From assembly GCA_012729095.1 (NCBI GenBank), contig JAAYDU010000069.1, positions 1 to 43,226 on the forward strand: a stretch of 43,226 nt of DNA, given 5' to 3'. The notes beneath the pieces are model-generated. The model made no database searches and had not been told where the DNA came from. It saw only the letters and a list, made by a program, of their open reading frames with translations. Every line of letters starts with the position of its first letter. The first letter of the stretch is position 1. Below are positions 1 to 8,602 of the stretch, one piece after another. The stretch is from Methanobacteriota archaeon. GTDB taxonomy: Archaea; Thermoplasmatota; Thermoplasmata; Methanomassiliicoccales; UBA472. Both the position numbers and the translations under genes were made by a program.

Positions 1-10
1 GTGGAAAGCT

Positions 11-859
11 GTGTCCGAGGCGTTGACCGAAGGGCGTTCTCAGTTCGAGTTCCGGCCCGAGACGAGAAGATTGATGCTGAGGGACCTGGTCAATGCCGCT
101 CTCGGGACCCTGCTCATCATAGTCATTTGGTGGTCGGTGGCCGAGGCCATGATCGCTCTGAAGGGGGCAGCCTTCCCCACCCCGATCGACGCGTTCGAGG
201 GATTGCTCAGCTCCCTCGGAGGGGTCGAGATCAACGGGGAAAGCGTGTACGCCCATACCGCCGCCTCCCTGTGGCGCTGGGGGACGGGGTACATCATCGC
301 TCTGGTCCTGGGCCTGGGGATAGGCCTGGTCTTCGGCACCATGCCCAAGGTCCATGATGCTGGTATAATATCCGTATACATACTGCAGATGATACCCGGC
401 CTGGCCTGGATACCTATCGTCATGCTCATCTTCGGTCTGGGCGAGACTGCCACCGTGTTCATAATACTCATAACCGCCCTTCCGCCAATTGTCATCAGTA
501 CCGCGGGAGGGATCCGGCAGGTGCCCGAGATCTATACCAGGGTGGCGCTGATGTCCGGTAAGGACCGCTGGACCCTGTTCGCCCGGGTGCTGGTGCCCAG
601 CGCCTCGATATCCATCATAAACGGCATGAGGATAGGCCTGGCCAACGGCTGGAGGGTTCTGATAGCCGCGGAGATGATCGTGGGGGTGGCGGTCGGGCTC
701 GGCTACACCATCAACTGGAGCCGCTACAGCCTGGACTTCACCTCGGCCTTTGTCTGCATAATGATCATCTGCAGCATCGGGTTGATCATTGAGAAGCTGT
801 TCTTCGTGGAACTGGAGAACCTGGTGCGGAACCGTCTGGGGCTGGACAGGGAGGACTGA
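11..859 (+). CDS. ABC transporter permease, nitrate/sulfonate/taurine type
   Basis: This is the membrane subunit of an SsuC/TauC-like importer. The 282-residue protein has about six hydrophobic segments, the first near residues 28-50. A cytoplasmic-loop region around residues 165-200 fits the EAA motif that docks on the ATPase, typical of the BPD_transp_1 family. The GTG at 11 is the first start visible, but the frame stays open to the window edge, so the true start may lie upstream. The ATPase gene follows after 2 bp and the binding-protein gene after that, forming a complete ABC cassette. The substrate cannot be read from the sequence; nitrate, sulfonate, taurine, or a thiamine- or corrinoid-precursor-like compound are all possible for this family. 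Confidence 0.85.
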   Translation: MSEALTEGRSQFEFRPETRRLMLRDLVNAALGTLLIIVIWWSVAEAMIALKGAAFPTPIDAFEGLLSSLGGVEINGESVYAHTAASLWRWGTGYIIALVLGLGIGLVFGTMPKVHDAGIISVYILQMIPGLAWIPIVMLIFGLGETATVFIILITALPPIVISTAGGIRQVPEIYTRVALMSGKDRWTLFARVLVPSASISIINGMRIGLANGWRVLIAAEMIVGVAVGLGYTINWSRYSLDFTSAFVCIMIICSIGLIIEKLFFVELENLVRNRLGLDRED

Positions 860-861
860 AA

Positions 862-1683
862 ATGCTTATTGAGCTGCGCGGAGTCTCCAAGGTGTTCACG
901 AACCCCCGCACCGGCAAAGGGCTGGTGGCCCTGAACGACGTGACCCTAGAGGTGGGGGAGGGGGAGTTCCTCTGCCTCATAGGGCCCAGCGGCTGCGGGA
1001 AGAGCACCGCCCTTAACCTGCTGGCAGGCTTCGAGGCCTCCACCGGCGGGGACGTGCTGTTCCAGGGGAAGAGGGTCACCGCCCCCTCGCCCAAAAGGGG
1101 AGTGGTGTTCCAGGAATCGAGCCTGTTCCCCTGGATGACCGTCCTGCAGAACGTGACCTTCTCCTTGCAGGGGGAGGACGGCAGGGAAGGGAAGGAGGCC
1201 AAGGCCATGGAATACCTGCGCATGGTCGGTCTGGCGGACTTCGCCCGATCGCGTCCCAGTGAGCTGTCCGGGGGTATGAAACAGAGGGTGGCCATCGCCC
1301 GGGCCTTGGCCATGGACCCGGACGTGCTGCTGATGGACGAGCCATTCGGCTCGCTGGACGAGCAGACCCGCCGGAAGCTGGACAACGAGGTCCTCAGCCT
1401 GTGGAAGAGGGAGGGTAAGACCATCATCTTCGTGACGCACAGCATAGATGAGGCGCTGATACTGGGCACCCGGGTGGTCCTGATGTGCGCCTCGCCCGGA
1501 AGGATCAGCCGGGAATGGAAGGTGGACATGCCCTGGCCCAGGGACCCCTCCTCCCCGCGCATGGTACGTCTCAAGGAGGAGATGATCAGAGGGCTGCAGA
1601 CCTGCTCCTGCGCGGCCACCGCCCCCCGCCCCTCTTTCATCTCGATAGGGAACGAGGTCAACGGAACGGAGGTTGGAAAATGA
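862..1683 (+). CDS. ABC transporter ATP-binding protein, SsuB/TauB type
   Basis: This is the cytoplasmic ATPase of the importer. Walker A GPSGCGKST lies at residues 41-49, the Q-loop is in GVVFQESSLFPW around 80-91, the signature LSGGMKQR at about 135-142, Walker B VLLMDEP at about 155-161, and the switch histidine is in VTHS. The 273-residue length is normal for the family. The last 25 or so residues, after a Cys-x-Cys pair, do not resemble the usual C terminus. The ATG is 2 bp after the permease stop, and its own stop overlaps the next start as ATGA at 1680-1683, indicating coupled translation. Confidence 0.92.
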   Translation: MLIELRGVSKVFTNPRTGKGLVALNDVTLEVGEGEFLCLIGPSGCGKSTALNLLAGFEASTGGDVLFQGKRVTAPSPKRGVVFQESSLFPWMTVLQNVTFSLQGEDGREGKEAKAMEYLRMVGLADFARSRPSELSGGMKQRVAIARALAMDPDVLLMDEPFGSLDEQTRRKLDNEVLSLWKREGKTIIFVTHSIDEALILGTRVVLMCASPGRISREWKVDMPWPRDPSSPRMVRLKEEMIRGLQTCSCAATAPRPSFISIGNEVNGTEVGK

Positions 1684-2651
1684 ACCGGAAGGTCCTCAGC
1701 GGAATCGTGATCGTTGTGCTCTTGATCTCCGCCGTCGGGGCGGCTTTTCTGCTGATGTCGCCCTCAGGTGAAACGGACATCAGCATCGCCTATTCGGAAA
1801 AGGTGAACTACGAGACGCTGATGGTGGCCAACGCCAATGGTTATTTTTCGGAGGAAGGGGTGAACGTGGACGTGAAGCTGGTCACCGGGGGGATCGAGGC
1901 CGCCAGCGCCCTGATCACAGGTGCGGTGGACCTGGCGGTCATGGGCGACGCGCCAGCGGTGCAGCTTATGGCGAACGATGACGGCGCCAGGGTGGTGGCG
2001 AGATTGGTGGGAGGGGAGGGCGCCCACCGCTTCATCGCCTGGAACGACATACAGGAACCGAAGGAACTGGAGGGGATGAAGGTGGGATTGCAGCAGACCT
2101 CCGGCTCGCACGGAGCCTTCCTGCAATGGGCGGAGGCGAACGGGGTGAACGTCGGCGACATCACCTTCGTGTACATGAATCCCCGGGACATCCCCCTGGC
2201 CATGCAGACCAGGCAGATAGATGCCATGGGCGGGAGCGAGCCCTGGGCTTTGAACACCGAAAAGCTGTGCGGCAGCGATGTTCACGAGATCGGCAACTCC
2301 TCCGGCCTGGGAAGCACCTTCCCGATCGTCGTGGTGGCCTCGGAGCGGGCGATGAGCGAAAGACCGGAGGCCATAAGGGCCGTGCTCCGGGCACTGGACC
2401 ACGGAAACCAGTACATACTGGAGGATTGGAACGGGTCCATGGCCATATGCTCCGAGCGCACCGGCCTTTCCGTGGAGGACCAATCGTTCTGCAGTTCCAT
2501 ACAGTTCTTCGATGTCGGGTTCAACGAGACGGACCTGCTGTCCATGAACATGACCGCCATGGGTTTGCTGGAATTCGGCAAGATAAGCGAGATGCCTGAC
2601 ATAATGGGGCATGTGGACCTAAGCTTCCTGCCCCCGCAAGAGGGGACATGA
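1680..2651 (+). CDS. ABC transporter substrate-binding protein (NMT1/SsuA/TauA family)
   Basis: The 323-residue extracellular binding protein starts with a short basic head and one hydrophobic segment (residues 5-24) that likely anchors it in the archaeal membrane. After it come family features: YFSEEGVNV, a GAVDLAVMGDAPA stretch, and a Gly/Ser-rich ligand loop LQQTSGSHGA. I chose the ATG at 1680 because it overlaps the ATPase stop (ATGA), gives a membrane anchor, and leaves out 65 upstream codons of unrelated composition in the same frame. Its own stop overlaps the next ATG (2648-2651). No lipobox cysteine was seen. The ligand is unknown. Confidence 0.88.
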   Translation: MNRKVLSGIVIVVLLISAVGAAFLLMSPSGETDISIAYSEKVNYETLMVANANGYFSEEGVNVDVKLVTGGIEAASALITGAVDLAVMGDAPAVQLMANDDGARVVARLVGGEGAHRFIAWNDIQEPKELEGMKVGLQQTSGSHGAFLQWAEANGVNVGDITFVYMNPRDIPLAMQTRQIDAMGGSEPWALNTEKLCGSDVHEIGNSSGLGSTFPIVVVASERAMSERPEAIRAVLRALDHGNQYILEDWNGSMAICSERTGLSVEDQSFCSSIQFFDVGFNETDLLSMNMTAMGLLEFGKISEMPDIMGHVDLSFLPPQEGT

Positions 2652-3697
2652 ACGGAAGGGAGCGCTTCCTCAGCGCCCTGCGGCTGGAGACCCCGGACCT
2701 GCCTCCGGTCTTCCTGAGGGACCTGACCCTGGGGCTGGACCAGAGCGGTCTAACTACCCCAGAGGTATGCGCTGGGGATTACGACGCTCGCAAGGCCGCC
2801 GAATCGGTGCTGGCGCTGCACCAGCGATTAGGACAGGACGCCGTGGTGGGCTGCATTCACTACGTCGGCATGGAGGTGGAGGCCCTGGGCGGTGAGGTGC
2901 GTTTCCCGGAGCGAGGGATCCCGAGCGTGGTCCGCCATCCCTTTCAGGACGCGGCCGATGCCACCTTTGAGCCGCTGGACCTAAGGCGGGGGCCGTTCCC
3001 GCAAGTGATCGAATGCTATCGGCTGGTTTCGCAACAGCTCCCGGACACCGCCCTGGTCTGCAACCTGGAAGGACCGCTGACCCGGGCCGCCCTGCTGCGG
3101 GGGATGGAGAACCTGGCCCTGGACATGCACTTCGATCCCGGGCTGGCCTCGTCGCTGGTCTCCTACGCCACGGAACTGGGCGAGGATTACCTAAGGGAGG
3201 TGGCGTCCAGGGCGGACCTGGACTGCAGCTTCATCGCCGCCGCCTCGGACAATCCCGACATATTCGGGCGGGAGGCCTTTCTGGAGCACACCATCCCCGG
3301 AGTGGCCAGGCTGAGAAGGGCCGCCGAAGGGATCGGCATCCCGACCGTCTTCCACCCCCACGGGAACCTCAGCTCCCGGGAGAACCTTCCCTTGATGGAC
3401 GAGGTCGTCGCCACCGGGACGGAGGGGTTCCAGTTCGCGGAGGGGAACGACGAGAAGGTGCTAAAGGCGAAGTTCGGCGGGAGAATGGCGCTGCTGGGGG
3501 GCATAGACGCCTTCTCCACGCTGCTTCTGGGCCCTCCGAACAAGATCGCCCGGGAGACCGAGGGATACCTGCGCACCTTCCGTCCTTGGAAGGGATACGT
3601 GTTCATGTGCTCCTGTTCCCTGCATCGGGGTATGCCCCTGGAGCACGTGGACCACATGATGCGCTGCGTTCGCGAGTTCACTAAGAAAGACATATGA
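2648..3697 (+). CDS. Uroporphyrinogen decarboxylase/MtbA-type methyltransferase family protein
   Basis: The 349-residue protein has the UroD fold, including an N terminus MNGRERFLSALR and the C-terminal pattern GMPLEHVDHMM. MtaA/MtbA-type members move methyl groups between methylcobamide proteins and coenzyme M through a zinc site made of His-x-Cys plus a later Cys. Here the first part reads H236-P-H238 instead of His-x-Cys, while cysteines 321 and 323 remain near the position of the last ligand. It is therefore not a standard MtaA/MtbA. The start overlaps the binding-protein stop (ATGA), tying it to the ABC cassette. No corrinoid protein is encoded nearby. It may be a corrinoid or CoM methyltransferase of changed specificity, or a UroD-fold enzyme with another role. 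Confidence 0.75.
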   Translation: MNGRERFLSALRLETPDLPPVFLRDLTLGLDQSGLTTPEVCAGDYDARKAAESVLALHQRLGQDAVVGCIHYVGMEVEALGGEVRFPERGIPSVVRHPFQDAADATFEPLDLRRGPFPQVIECYRLVSQQLPDTALVCNLEGPLTRAALLRGMENLALDMHFDPGLASSLVSYATELGEDYLREVASRADLDCSFIAAASDNPDIFGREAFLEHTIPGVARLRRAAEGIGIPTVFHPHGNLSSRENLPLMDEVVATGTEGFQFAEGNDEKVLKAKFGGRMALLGGIDAFSTLLLGPPNKIARETEGYLRTFRPWKGYVFMCSCSLHRGMPLEHVDHMMRCVREFTKKDI

Positions 3698-3724
3698 ACT
3701 CCGGGCTGACATATCGAACAGTGC

Positions 3725-4606
3725 ATGGCTGCGCCGGACGCCGTCGCCAAACCGTCCTGGCTTCGGACCAGGGCCTCGTTGCCCTCGGGCATAGCCGAGG
3801 TCAGGCGCACCCTTAGGGATTGCGGTTCCAGGACGGTCTGCGATTCCTCGCGCTGTCCGAACCTGGGCTATTGCTGGAGCAAGGGTCACGCCACCTTCAT
3901 GATATTGGGCGATAGGTGCACGCGGGGATGCCTTTTCTGTGCGGTGCCTTCCGGCCCACCCTCCGAATTGGACGAGGGGGAGCCGGAATTGGTGGCGGAG
4001 TCCGTACGCCGGCTAGGCTTGCGGCATGCCGTGATCACCTCGGTCACCAGGGACGACCTTCCGGGCGGAGGCGCTGAGGTCTTCGCCCAGATGGTCCGTC
4101 AGGTCCGCTGGATGAACCCGGGCGTTTCCGTGGAAGTGCTCATCCCCGACCTGCAGGGCGACCTCAACGCCCTGCGCTCGGTGGTTTCGGCGGCACCGGA
4201 CGTGCTGGGGCACAACCTGGAAACGGTGCGCTCGCTGCAGTGGATACGCGATCACCGGGCCTCCTACGAGCGCTCCCTGAACGTGCTCTCGGCCGTCAGG
4301 GAGATGGACCCGACGATGCTCACCAAGAGCTCGCTGATGCTGGGGCTGGGGGAGGTGAGGGAAGAGATCGTTCAGGCCATGAGGGACCTGCGCCGGGCGG
4401 GGGTGGACCTGCTGACCATCGGCCAATACCTGCCGCCGAGGGGCGGCCGGCTGCCGTTGAAAAGGTACGTTCCGCCGGAGGAGTTCGACGAGCTGCGGGC
4501 CACGGCCCTGGGAATGGGGTTCAGGGGGGTCAAGGCCGGACCGCTGGTACGTTCCTCCTACGACGCGCTGCAACTTATGAAAGAGGCTGGTGAAGGAAGA
4601 TGCTGA
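3725..4606 (+). CDS. lipA: Lipoyl synthase (radical SAM)
   Basis: LipA inserts two sulfurs into octanoyl groups on lipoyl domains. Both Fe-S clusters are visible: the auxiliary cluster C39-x4-C44-x5-C50 and the radical SAM motif C65-x3-C69-x2-C72. The C-terminal RSSY (about 276-279), whose serine binds the auxiliary cluster, is intact. The N terminus contains the usual KPSWLR stretch, which supports the ATG at 3725 although no clear Shine-Dalgarno precedes it. The 293-residue length is typical. The gene follows the UroD-like gene by 27 bp and overlaps the E1-alpha start by 7 bp, so it probably modifies the E2 encoded three genes downstream. Confidence 0.95.
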   Translation: MAAPDAVAKPSWLRTRASLPSGIAEVRRTLRDCGSRTVCDSSRCPNLGYCWSKGHATFMILGDRCTRGCLFCAVPSGPPSELDEGEPELVAESVRRLGLRHAVITSVTRDDLPGGGAEVFAQMVRQVRWMNPGVSVEVLIPDLQGDLNALRSVVSAAPDVLGHNLETVRSLQWIRDHRASYERSLNVLSAVREMDPTMLTKSSLMLGLGEVREEIVQAMRDLRRAGVDLLTIGQYLPPRGGRLPLKRYVPPEEFDELRATALGMGFRGVKAGPLVRSSYDALQLMKEAGEGRC

Positions 4607-5655
4607 CGGACGAATTCGATCCTCAGAAAGGGGAGATGCTGCGAATTGTGGACGAGGAAGGGGAAGCCGATATGGGACTGATGCCCAGGATGTCCAAGGA
4701 CCTCCTGCTGAAGGCCTACCGCACCATGCTGCTTACCAGGCTCGCCGACGATAAGGCTGTAAAGCTGCAGCGCCAGGGTCGTCTGGGCGCTTACCCCCCG
4801 AGCAAGGGGCAGGAGGCCAGCCAGGTCGGGCCGGCCATGGCCTTGAAGGAGGAGGATTGGCTGGTATGGGCCTTCCGGGAGATGGGTGCGCTGCTCTGGA
4901 AGGGGGTGCCCCTAGAAACACAATACCTGTACTGGATGGGCAACGAGCTGGGCAATGTGTACCCTGAGGGAACGAGGGTCACACCGTCGGTGGTTCCCGT
5001 GGGCTCTCAGGTCCCACAAGCGGTAGGGATCGCCTACGCTGGCCTCATCAGGAAAGAGAAGAGCGTCGTGCTGGCGTATTTCGGGGACGGCGCCACATCA
5101 GAGGGGGACTTCCACGAGGGATTGAACTTCGCAGGGGTGTTTCGGACGCCCAATGTTTTCGTCTGCCAGAACAATCAGTTCGCCATATCCACACGGCGCT
5201 CCCGGCAGACCGCTTCCGCCACCATAGCCCAGAAGGCGATAGCGTACGGGTTCCCTGGCATACTCGTCGACGGGAACGATATCATGGCCATGTACGCCGC
5301 GACCAAAGAGGCCGCGGAAAGGGCCAGGAAGGGTAAGGGCCCCACGCTCATCGAATCGTTCACGTACCGCATGAGCGACCACACCACATCGGACGACTGG
5401 CGCAAGTACCGCTCCAAAGAGGAGGTGGCCGAGTGGGAGAGAAAGGACCCTCTCAAGAGATTTAGCGCATACCTCGTCTCAAAGGGATTTCTGAAGGACG
5501 AGGCGTCCCTGATCGAGGAACTGGGCGAGTTGGTGGAGAAGGCCGCCGTGCAAGCGGAGGCGACGCCCGCCCCCGGCCTCGCGGACGTGTTCGAACACAC
5601 CTACGCGGAAATGCCTCCATACCTCAGGGAGCAGATGGGAGGCGGATGGAAATGA
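4600..5655 (+). CDS. 2-oxoacid dehydrogenase E1 component, alpha subunit
   Basis: E1-alpha pairs with E1-beta to decarboxylate a 2-oxoacid using thiamine diphosphate. The TPP/Mg motif begins with GDGATSEGDFHEG and continues to QNNQFAIS around residues 165-200. The phosphorylation-loop region YRMSDHTTSDDWRKY is near 260. The 351-residue length fits the pyruvate/branched-chain family; the true substrate (pyruvate, branched-chain oxoacids or acetoin) cannot be decided by eye. The ATG at 4600 overlaps the end of lipA, and the gene end overlaps the E1-beta start by 10 bp. The N terminus (about 25 acidic residues) is longer than minimal, and a later start is possible. Confidence 0.92.
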   Translation: MLTDEFDPQKGEMLRIVDEEGEADMGLMPRMSKDLLLKAYRTMLLTRLADDKAVKLQRQGRLGAYPPSKGQEASQVGPAMALKEEDWLVWAFREMGALLWKGVPLETQYLYWMGNELGNVYPEGTRVTPSVVPVGSQVPQAVGIAYAGLIRKEKSVVLAYFGDGATSEGDFHEGLNFAGVFRTPNVFVCQNNQFAISTRRSRQTASATIAQKAIAYGFPGILVDGNDIMAMYAATKEAAERARKGKGPTLIESFTYRMSDHTTSDDWRKYRSKEEVAEWERKDPLKRFSAYLVSKGFLKDEASLIEELGELVEKAAVQAEATPAPGLADVFEHTYAEMPPYLREQMGGGWK

Positions 5656-6617
5656 TGATGAACATGGTGCAGGCCATAAACGCCGCGCTCTCTGGGGAGA
5701 TGGAACGCGATCCCTCAGTGGTCCTGCTGGGCGAGGACGTTGGTGTCGACGGCGGTGTGTTCCGGGTCACTGACGGCCTTATCGACCGTTTCGGGGAGGA
5801 CCGGGTCATCGACACGCCCCTGGCGGAGGCGGGGATAGCTGGCGTGGCCATCGGAATGGCGCTCAACGGCCTGCGGCCTGTGGCCGAGATACAGTTCATG
5901 GGATTCTCCTACCTTGTGCTGAACCAGATGATCAACCATGCCGCCCGCATGCGCAACCGTACAAGGGGGAAGCTCACCGTGCCGATGGTGCTGCGCATGC
6001 CCTACGGGGCTGGGATCAAGGCATTGGAACACCATTCGGAAAGCACTGAGGCCCTCTATGCACAGATACCCGGCCTCAAGGTGGTGGTGCCATCCACGCC
6101 CTTGGAGGCGAAAGGACTGCTGATCTCATCCATACGCGACCCGGACCCGGTCGTGTTCCTGGAGCCCACGCGCTCCTATCGCATGCTGAAGGAAGAGGTG
6201 CCCGAAGGCGAACATCTGGTGCCCCTGGGAAAGGCAAGGACGGTGCAGGAGGGGGACGACGTCACCATAGTGGGATGGGGGGCGATGATACCCCTGATAC
6301 AGAGGGCGGTTGCCGATCTCAAGGGATCGGCGGAGATCATAGACCTGCGAACCATCTCGCCAATGGACTCGCATGCTGTGGTCGAGTCGGTCAAGCGCAC
6401 TGGCAGGGCGGTCGTGGTGCACGAGGCCCCGCGCTCCTTCGGACCCGGGGCGGAGATCGCCGCCCGCATATACGAGGGAGCGATATTGAAGCTGGAGGCG
6501 CCTGTGGAACGTGTCACCGCTCCGGACATCACGGTACCTTTGCCGAAAGGGGAGGACCGTTACTACGTGAACGAGAAAAAGATCAAGGAAGGCGTGGAAC
6601 GCGCGTTGAGGTTCTAG
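5646..6617 (+). CDS. 2-oxoacid dehydrogenase E1 component, beta subunit
   Basis: This is the transketolase-like partner of E1-alpha, 323 residues. Family landmarks are LLGEDVG near the N terminus, DTPLAEAGIAG around residues 56-66, GLRPVAEIQFMGF, RMPYGAG, and the C-terminal DLRTISPMD and VVHEAPRSFGPGAE. These complete the TPP site and the E2 contact surface. The start ATG at 5646 overlaps the E1-alpha gene; the ATG at 5652 is a possible alternative. It ends in TAG at 6615-6617, and the E2 gene follows at once. Confidence 0.93.
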   Translation: MEMMMNMVQAINAALSGEMERDPSVVLLGEDVGVDGGVFRVTDGLIDRFGEDRVIDTPLAEAGIAGVAIGMALNGLRPVAEIQFMGFSYLVLNQMINHAARMRNRTRGKLTVPMVLRMPYGAGIKALEHHSESTEALYAQIPGLKVVVPSTPLEAKGLLISSIRDPDPVVFLEPTRSYRMLKEEVPEGEHLVPLGKARTVQEGDDVTIVGWGAMIPLIQRAVADLKGSAEIIDLRTISPMDSHAVVESVKRTGRAVVVHEAPRSFGPGAEIAARIYEGAILKLEAPVERVTAPDITVPLPKGEDRYYVNEKKIKEGVERALRF

Positions 6618-6626
6618 GTGGTCATG

Positions 6627-7856
6627 ATGGTAACGGAGTTCAAATTTCCAGATCTGGGCGAGGGCATAGCCGAGGGCGAGGTCAAGAAATGGCTGGTGAA
6701 GATCGGAGACACGATCGAGGCGGACCAGTCGCTGGCAGAGGTCGAGACCGACAAGGCCGTGGTGGAGATACCTTCGCCCGTGGCGGGCAAGGTGCTGCGC
6801 CTGGACCACAAGGAGGGGGAGCTGGTGAAGGTGGGAGAGACGCTCGCCGTGATAGGAGAGGATGGCGAGATGCCCCTGGCTCCAGCTGCGCTTCCCGTGA
6901 AGGAGGACGGGAGACCGCCCTCGGTCTCGGTAGTGGGCGAGCTTCCCTCCGAGGAGGTGGTGGTAACTTCAGCGACCAAGAGGCGTTCCTCGAGGGACCT
7001 GGACGCCATGCCGGCCGTGCGCAGGGCGGCGCGGAACAGGGGGCTGGACATCACCACCGTCAAGGCCAGCGGCCCAAGCGGCCAGGTATTGGAGTCCGAC
7101 CTTGAGGTCAAGCCATCGCTGAAGAGCACCCCCAAGTTCGACATGTACGGTTACATCGACCGGGTGCCGATCCGCGGTATAAGGAGAACGACCGCCAAGC
7201 GAATGATGGAATCGCAACAGAACACCGCTGCGGTCACCAGCATGGAGCAGGCGGATGTGACCAGGCTCGTGGAGATCAGGGAAAGATTGAAAGGGACGAT
7301 GAGGGAGAGGAAGGGGGTCAACCTGACATACATGCCGTTCATAGTGACCGCCCTGGTTCGCGCCTTGAAGGCGCATCCCCTCCTGAACTCGATGATAGAT
7401 GACGAGCGTGAGGAGCTGGTCATAAGAAAGTATTACAACATCGGAGTGGCCGTGGCAATAGATGACGGGCTGATGGTCCCGGTGATCAAGGCTGCCGACC
7501 AGAAGACCTTGTGGGAACTTGCCGAGGAGATCGCCCTATTGGCGAAAACCGCCCAGGAGCGCAAGATTGACCTTGCTGATCTCAAGGGAGGGACTTTCAG
7601 CATAACCAATTACGGCGTGTTCGGCGGTACCTACGGGACTCCCATTATCAACTATCCGGAGACGGCGATACTGGGAATAGGAAGGATAATGGACGCCCCG
7701 CTGGTGTTGGACGGGAAGATCGCGGCGCGCAAGGTGTTGCCGTTGTCGCTCACCTTCGACCACCGTGCCTATGATGGAGCGGTGGCCGCCAAGTTCCTGC
7801 GCGACCTGGTACGCATGCTGGAAAGGCCGGAGGAACTGCTGCTGGACCTGGACTAG
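6627..7856 (+). CDS. 2-oxoacid dehydrogenase E2 component (dihydrolipoamide acyltransferase)
   Basis: E2 carries the lipoyl arm and transfers the acyl group to CoA. One lipoyl domain covers residues 1-80, with the lipoylated lysine in VETDKAVVE at about residue 43. A peripheral-subunit-binding domain near 125-160 begins MPAVRRAARNRG. The catalytic domain ends with the HRxxDG motif as DHRAYDG. I chose the ATG at 6627 because AGGTGG lies 5 bp upstream and MVTEFKFPDLGEG is the normal N terminus; GTG 6618 and ATG 6624 are also in frame. The stop TAG shares the tetranucleotide CTAG (7853-7856) with the stop of the convergent lplA. No E3 gene follows. Confidence 0.93.
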   Translation: MVTEFKFPDLGEGIAEGEVKKWLVKIGDTIEADQSLAEVETDKAVVEIPSPVAGKVLRLDHKEGELVKVGETLAVIGEDGEMPLAPAALPVKEDGRPPSVSVVGELPSEEVVVTSATKRRSSRDLDAMPAVRRAARNRGLDITTVKASGPSGQVLESDLEVKPSLKSTPKFDMYGYIDRVPIRGIRRTTAKRMMESQQNTAAVTSMEQADVTRLVEIRERLKGTMRERKGVNLTYMPFIVTALVRALKAHPLLNSMIDDEREELVIRKYYNIGVAVAIDDGLMVPVIKAADQKTLWELAEEIALLAKTAQERKIDLADLKGGTFSITNYGVFGGTYGTPIINYPETAILGIGRIMDAPLVLDGKIAARKVLPLSLTFDHRAYDGAVAAKFLRDLVRMLERPEELLLDLD

Positions 7857-8602
7857 CGTTCGAAGGTCCAATCCCTGTTCCCGTAGCGACCCTTGGCGAT
7901 GATATTGGCCCTGGTCAGCTCGTCCGTTGTGATGTCGCCGGCGTACCACTCGCGGTTCATGATGAAGGCGTTGGTCATGGCCGCCGCGACGTATTCCCAG
8001 GGAACCTTCTTTTGCTCCCTCACGCTGGTCACCCTTTCCACCGGTTCGCCGATGGAATGCGCGTCCAGCTTGTCCTGGGGGACCTTGAGCACCGAGAACA
8101 TCTTGGCATGGTCGATATCGTAGAGAATGGTGCCGTGCTGAACGAATATGCCTTTGCGCCTGGACTGAGCGCTGCCGCTGATCTTCTTTCCGTCCACCAG
8201 CACATCGTTTATCGGTTCGAATGTCGCCTCTATGCCCAGGAACTTCAGGGCGTTCACTATCCAGCCGCCTATTTCCCTGTATGCCTCGTTGATATCCGCG
8301 GGCATCATGTCGTCGGGACATATGACGCTGTAGGTAACCTCTTGATCGTGGAAGACCGCTCCTCCGCCGGTGCTCCTACGAACGATATCGACGCCCAAAC
8401 GTTGGCAGCCCTCCAGGTCCACCACCTCTTCCAGTTTCTGGAAACGCCCTATGCTCACCGCCGCCGGCCTCCATCCGTAGAAGCGCATGGTCGGTCCGGC
8501 AACGCGGAAGGCCACGGCATCGGCTATCGCCTCGTCCAGGGCCATGTTGAACGCCGCGTTCCCCTCCTCGTAACGTAGCACCCTCCACCTCTTTCTCAGC
8601 AT
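7853..8602 (-). CDS. lplA: Lipoate-protein ligase A, catalytic subunit
   Basis: LplA activates lipoate with ATP and attaches it to E2 and other lipoyl domains. The 249-residue protein has the family core: RRSTGGGAVFHD at residues 75-86 and the catalytic lysine region GKKISGSAQ near 139-145, followed by QHGTILYD. As in Thermoplasma, the C-terminal accessory domain is not fused but encoded by the preceding gene (8596-8853), whose end overlaps this start by 7 bp. The gene converges on the E2 gene that encodes its likely target, sharing CTAG as a double stop. The family could also include octanoyltransferases (LipM-like), but the separate LplB partner favours the ligase. Confidence 0.9.
   Translation of the reverse strand: MLRKRWRVLRYEEGNAAFNMALDEAIADAVAFRVAGPTMRFYGWRPAAVSIGRFQKLEEVVDLEGCQRLGVDIVRRSTGGGAVFHDQEVTYSVICPDDMMPADINEAYREIGGWIVNALKFLGIEATFEPINDVLVDGKKISGSAQSRRKGIFVQHGTILYDIDHAKMFSVLKVPQDKLDAHSIGEPVERVTSVREQKKVPWEYVAAAMTNAFIMNREWYAGDITTDELTRANIIAKGRYGNRDWTFER

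Noticed and set aside
1485-1679. Longer start for the ABC binding protein
   Set aside because: The extra 65 residues overlap the ATPase gene in another frame and would bury the membrane anchor; ATG 1680 has the stop-start overlap.
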